Source of the DNA: Rhizobium aethiopicum
Lineage (GTDB): Bacteria > Pseudomonadota > Alphaproteobacteria > Rhizobiales > Rhizobiaceae
Direction of reading: 5' to 3'
Assembly (NCBI RefSeq): GCF_900094625.1
Contig: NZ_FMAJ01000012.1
Location: forward strand, 1-64,000
DNA: 64,000 nucleotides
The notes beneath the pieces are model-generated. The model had not been told where the DNA came from. It saw only the letters and a program-made list of their open reading frames with translations, and made no database searches. The translations under genes and the position numbers were made by a program. Below are positions 60,626 through 64,000 of the stretch, one piece after another; position 1 is the stretch's first letter, and each line of letters opens with the position of its first letter.

Positions 60626-62125
60626 ATGCTGGAACGCGCGACGAGGACGATCAGAACCGCGGCGCTGCTGCTTGCAGCCTATTTCGTGCTGAACATCGCG
60701 CTCCGGTTGGCGCTGCCGCACGCGCTGGAGCTCGACGAGGCCGAGCAGTCCTTCTTCTCGCAATATCTGCTGGCGGGCTACGGCCCGCAGCCGCCCTTCT
60801 ACAACTGGCTGCAGTATGCCGTCGTTTCGCTGACCGGCATGTCGATCGGCGCGCTTATCATCCCCAAGAATATTCTGCTCTTCCTGTGTTACCTTTTTTA
60901 CGGCCTTGCCGGGCGCGAGGCGCTGAGGGACCAGAAGCTTGCCGCCGCCGGCATGCTGGCGCTGATCACCCTGCCCCAGGTCTCCTATATGGCGCAGCAG
61001 GATCTGACCCACACGACGGCGCTGCTCTTTGCCAGCTCGCTTTTCCTCTACGGCTTCTTCCGCACGCTGGAGCGGCCGGATATCGGCAGTTACCTCCTGC
61101 TCGGGCTGGCGACCGGCATCGGGCTGATCTCGAAGTATAATTTCGCGCTGATGCCCGCCGCTGCACTGCTCGCCATTCTGCCCGATGCCGGATGGCGGCG
61201 CCGGGCGCTGGACTGGCGCATGCTGGCGGCGATCGTCGTCGCCCTCGTCATCGTGCTCCCGCACGCGATCTGGCTGCGAAGCAACCTCGAATTCGCGTCC
61301 TCCGATACTCTGGTCAAGATGGCGGCCGGCAACGAGCCGACCGGTGCCTTGAGGATCGGCAAGGGCATTCTTGCCTTTGTTGTCGCCATCATCGCCTTTG
61401 CAGCGCTGCCCGTCGCAATTTTCGCCACCGCCTTCCGCAGGGATCTCCTCCGGGCGCTCTCAGCCACAAACCGCTGGACCGCGATGCTCGAGCGGATGAT
61501 GCTCGCGAGTCTGGCCGGGATCCTGCTGATCGTGCTGCTCACCGGCTCCACCACGGTGCGCGAACGGTGGCTCGACCCGTTCCTGCTGGTGCTGCCGATC
61601 TACTTTCTGGCAAAGATGCAGGCGGCCGGGCTCGACCTTTCCACGGGACTGCGCCGCTTCCGGCCGGTCGTGCCGGTGCTGATGGCATGCGTTCTGGTTG
61701 CGCTCGGCTTCCGCGTCGTCGGCGCCGGGCTGATCGGCACCTATAGCAGGCCGAATGTGCCGATGGCCGATCTCGCGCGCGACATGACGCGGGAGTTGAA
61801 ACCTGCGCTGGTGATCGCCTCGGATACCTATGTCGGCGGCAACATGCGCCTGCAGCTTCCTGATGTGCCGGTGGTGATCCCGGATTTCCCGGCAGAGGGC
61901 ATTCCAGCCTATGCGGCATCGGACGGGCCGGTGCTCATCGTCTGGCGCGGCAGGAAGACGGCGACGGCAGCCGATGCGGTCATGCCGGAGCGGTTTTCAT
62001 CGGCGCTGGCAGCGGCTGGTATCGTGCCGCAGGAGATCGGCGCCTTGTCCCTTCCCTATTATTTCGGCCGCCAGGGAGATAATTTCGCACTTGGTTATGC
62101 CTGGGTTCGGCCGGGGACGAGATAG
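60626..62125 (+). CDS. ArnT-like (GT83) glycosyltransferase 2, galacturonosyltransferase type
   Basis: The 499-residue protein is a close paralogue of the first: ALELDEAEQSFFSQYLLAGYGPQPPFYNWLQYA with the catalytic acidic pair, TLPQVSYMAQQDLTHTTALL, and a C-terminal periplasmic domain ending SLPYYFGRQGDNFALGYAWVR. ATG 60626 is 12 bases after the rgtE-like gene. Its stop abuts the start of the third copy with no gap (TAGATG), so they are co-translated. RgtA or RgtB identity is likely but not separable here. Confidence 0.82.
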   Translation: MLERATRTIRTAALLLAAYFVLNIALRLALPHALELDEAEQSFFSQYLLAGYGPQPPFYNWLQYAVVSLTGMSIGALIIPKNILLFLCYLFYGLAGREALRDQKLAAAGMLALITLPQVSYMAQQDLTHTTALLFASSLFLYGFFRTLERPDIGSYLLLGLATGIGLISKYNFALMPAAALLAILPDAGWRRRALDWRMLAAIVVALVIVLPHAIWLRSNLEFASSDTLVKMAAGNEPTGALRIGKGILAFVVAIIAFAALPVAIFATAFRRDLLRALSATNRWTAMLERMMLASLAGILLIVLLTGSTTVRERWLDPFLLVLPIYFLAKMQAAGLDLSTGLRRFRPVVPVLMACVLVALGFRVVGAGLIGTYSRPNVPMADLARDMTRELKPALVIASDTYVGGNMRLQLPDVPVVIPDFPAEGIPAYAASDGPVLIVWRGRKTATAADAVMPERFSSALAAAGIVPQEIGALSLPYYFGRQGDNFALGYAWVRPGTR

Positions 62126-63631
62126 ATGACCGAGACCAGCCTTCGCGACATCAGATGGATTTTCTTCCTGCTGGCCGGCTATTTCGTCCTTCAGATCGGC
62201 GTACGGCTTGCTACCTCGCATTCGCTCGATCTCGACGAGGCCGAACAGGCCTTCCGCTCGCAATGGCTCGCCGCCGGTTACGGCCCGCAGCCGCCGTTTT
62301 ACAACTGGCTGCAATATGCCGTCTTCCAGTTTACAGGCGTTTCGCTCGCCGCCCTGTCCATCGTCAAAAACCTTCTGCTGTTCATCTCCTATCTGCTCTA
62401 CGGCCTGACGGCGCGGCTCATTCTGCGCGACAAGGCGCTCGTGGCGATCGCAACACTCGGGCTGCTGACCATCCCGCAAATGGTTTTCGAGATGCAGCGG
62501 GACCTGACGCACACGGTCGCGGTCTTCTTTTCGGCCAGCATCTTCCTCTACGGCTTCGTCCGCAGCCTGAAACAGCCGAGCGTCTTATCTTACCTGATTG
62601 CCGGCATCGGCATTGGTTTCGGCCTGCTTGCCAAATATAATTTCGCCATCCTGCCGGCCGCGGCCCTGATTGCCGCGCTGGCGGATCAGCGCCTGCGGCA
62701 GCGGATCTTTGACCGGCGGCTGGTGCTGACCGCCGTCGTGGCGCTGGTCATCACCCTGCCGCATCTCTTCTGGCTGAAGGACAATCTCGATTTCGCAACC
62801 GCCCGCACCCTGGAGAAGATGACCGCGAGCGGCGATGCGAGCTATCTCAAGCAGGTCGCCATGGGTGTCAGCTCGCTCGCTCTTGCCATCGTCAGCTTCG
62901 CCGGATTGACGGTGGCGGTGTTCGCCGCCGTCTTCGGCAACACGCTTCGATCGGCGCTCGCCGCCCGATCGGCATGGACTGGGCTTCTCGAGCGGATGAT
63001 GCTCGTTTTCTTGATCGGCATCATGCTGTTGATCGTCTTCGGCGGCGCGGCCGGCATCAAGGATCGCTGGCTGGTGCCGATGCTCTTTATCCTGCCGCTT
63101 TACCTCTGCCTGAAGATCGAGGCGGCGGGCGTCGAGACCGACAAGTCTTTCCGGCGCTTCATGGCCATCGTTGCCGTCATCATGATCGGCGTGCCTGCGG
63201 CCCTTCACGGCAGCGTGGCGAGCGCGCGCTTCTCGGGTCACTACGAGCGGCTGAACAGGCCGTACGCCGATATGCTCGAAAGCTTGCGCAAACAGGCCGA
63301 ACCGGCGGCGATCCTTGCCGGCGACAGCCTGCTCGCCGGCAATATCAGACAGGAAATTCCCGGCATTCCCGTCCTCTCCATGGATTATCCCGGGTTCAAG
63401 CCGGATATATCGGATCGCCGGCCGCTTCTCCTGGTGTGGCTTATACCGCATAAGGGGGAAAACGAAGCGCTTCCGCCTGATATGGCGCAATGGCTCAATG
63501 CCGATCTCGGCCTATCCGCGCCCGAGACCGCGGTGATCGATGTACCCTATGTCTACGGGCGCGGCGACGACAGCTATCGCTTCGGCTATGCCTGGGTTCC
63601 TTCCGAGCAGCATCAAGCGCTAGCCCAATGA
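62126..63631 (+). CDS. ArnT-like (GT83) glycosyltransferase 3, galacturonosyltransferase type
   Basis: The 501-residue protein is the third and most diverged copy: SLDLDEAEQAFRSQWLAAGYGPQPPFYNWLQYA, TIPQMVFEMQRDLTHTVAVF, and C-terminal IDVPYVYGRGDDSYRFGYAWV. The catalytic acidic pair is retained. ATG 62126 follows the previous stop directly. It likely acts on a different acceptor sugar or position in the LPS core. It ends the cluster, 369 bases before the window edge. Confidence 0.82.
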   Translation: MTETSLRDIRWIFFLLAGYFVLQIGVRLATSHSLDLDEAEQAFRSQWLAAGYGPQPPFYNWLQYAVFQFTGVSLAALSIVKNLLLFISYLLYGLTARLILRDKALVAIATLGLLTIPQMVFEMQRDLTHTVAVFFSASIFLYGFVRSLKQPSVLSYLIAGIGIGFGLLAKYNFAILPAAALIAALADQRLRQRIFDRRLVLTAVVALVITLPHLFWLKDNLDFATARTLEKMTASGDASYLKQVAMGVSSLALAIVSFAGLTVAVFAAVFGNTLRSALAARSAWTGLLERMMLVFLIGIMLLIVFGGAAGIKDRWLVPMLFILPLYLCLKIEAAGVETDKSFRRFMAIVAVIMIGVPAALHGSVASARFSGHYERLNRPYADMLESLRKQAEPAAILAGDSLLAGNIRQEIPGIPVLSMDYPGFKPDISDRRPLLLVWLIPHKGENEALPPDMAQWLNADLGLSAPETAVIDVPYVYGRGDDSYRFGYAWVPSEQHQALAQ

Positions 63632-64000
63632 TCCCACCATCTCGTCCACGTAGCATGGCTGATGATGATCGGCGGCGAGGCGAGCATAGGGTCGCCGGTT
63701 GCGCGCTGGACGACGGGACAACCTCTTGTCGATCACGCCGATATTATACGTTTGATGATTCTAAAATGGCAGCAAATGCACGCCAAAAACACGGATATGA
63801 AAAGGAAGGTTCCAAGCGGTGAGTAGGATAGCGGCAGGAACGACCAGTCGCCTCGCTGAAACTGCGGCATCGCAAAGTCGGAAAGGCCGGCTTGCGCAAC
63901 GGCTGCCCGCCCCATAGTTAGCCCGGTCGCGATCAGCGCGATATGAGCATGGATGAATGCCGACCGTTGGTGTCTTTGCGGCTGCAAGGCTGCTCGAATC
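63632..64000. other. Right-edge region, possibly containing a partial minus-strand frame
   Basis: No certain gene is visible in these 369 bases. A minus-strand frame is open from the right edge to a stop at 63733 (~89 codons), with a hydrophobic stretch near its end (LGTFLFISVFLACICC). It could be the end of a gene entering from the right, but composition is unconvincing and no start is in the window. Confidence 0.4.

Noticed and set aside
57803..61264. Long minus-strand frames (568 and 580 codons) opposite the ArnT-like genes and rgtE
   Set aside because: They mirror each other because the plus-strand genes are paralogues. Their D/Q/R-rich composition and lack of ribosome sites show they are shadows.

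Overview
The window looks like a chromosomal stretch from a Rhizobium species of the R. etli / R. leguminosarum group. The basis is gene content and protein style: a RopA-type porin, the rhizobial iolR-iolCDEB myo-inositol operon with an IolC-DUF2090 fusion, RgtA/B/C/E-type galacturonosyltransferase genes, GC-rich coding sequence with long antisense open frames, and Rhizobium-type palindromic intergenic repeats. No database search was possible, so the species is an inference.

Layout. (1) 1-3825, minus: the first ~1275 codons of a giant protein (dimethylformamidase-like, Ig-like, DUF4082, VCBS and cadherin-like domains) that runs off the left edge. (2) 4367-32155: a polysaccharide locus with a complete Wzx/Wzy parts list. 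It has an ExoF-type export protein, Wzx flippase, Wzy polymerase, ExoP-type co-polymerase/kinase, a WbaP-type initiating transferase, a WecG-type GT26, four more glycosyltransferases, a coupled beta-helix protein, a LuxR-type regulator with a degenerate receiver, and precursor genes. The precursor genes are a six-gene overlapping WbpD/WbpB/WbpE-like amino-sugar operon, a UDP-xylose synthase, and gmd/fcl for GDP-fucose. (3) 32391-35484: ropA, a possible small gene, tRNA-Ser(GCU) and a ferredoxin-reductase-like flavoprotein. (4) 35572-43834: inositol catabolism. A Gfo/Idh/MocA dehydrogenase diverges from iolR, followed by iolC, iolD, iolE and iolB, with sites resembling the IolR box GGAA-N6-TTCC and two palindromic repeats inside the operon. 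(5) 44080-54400: housekeeping and accessory genes, including a MATE exporter, two PilZ-like proteins, a LysR regulator, a host-attachment-family protein, a HisC-like aminotransferase, small secreted proteins and amn. (6) 54554-56892: three tandem YCII/DGPF proteins feeding into an ECF sigma factor of the DGPF-associated type (ECF42-like). (7) 56860-63631: a UPF0104 membrane protein and a galacturonosylation cluster of three ArnT-like transferases plus one polyisoprenyl-phosphate sugar synthase.

How it fits together. Region 2 reads as one assembly line. Cytoplasmic enzymes make UDP-xylose, GDP-fucose and probably a 2,3-diamino-uronic-type sugar. The initiating transferase loads the lipid carrier, five glycosyltransferases build the repeat, Wzx flips it, Wzy polymerises it, and the ExoP/ExoF-type pair controls chain length and export. 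The beta-helix protein and the giant secreted-type protein are candidates for acting on the finished polymer. Region 7 would decorate the LPS core with galacturonic acid from a lipid-linked donor. The candidate undescribed system is the region 2 polysaccharide with its phosphorylation-independent-looking regulator and giant satellite protein.

Start codons were chosen by Shine-Dalgarno spacing and overlap with neighbours, and many differ from the longest open frame.
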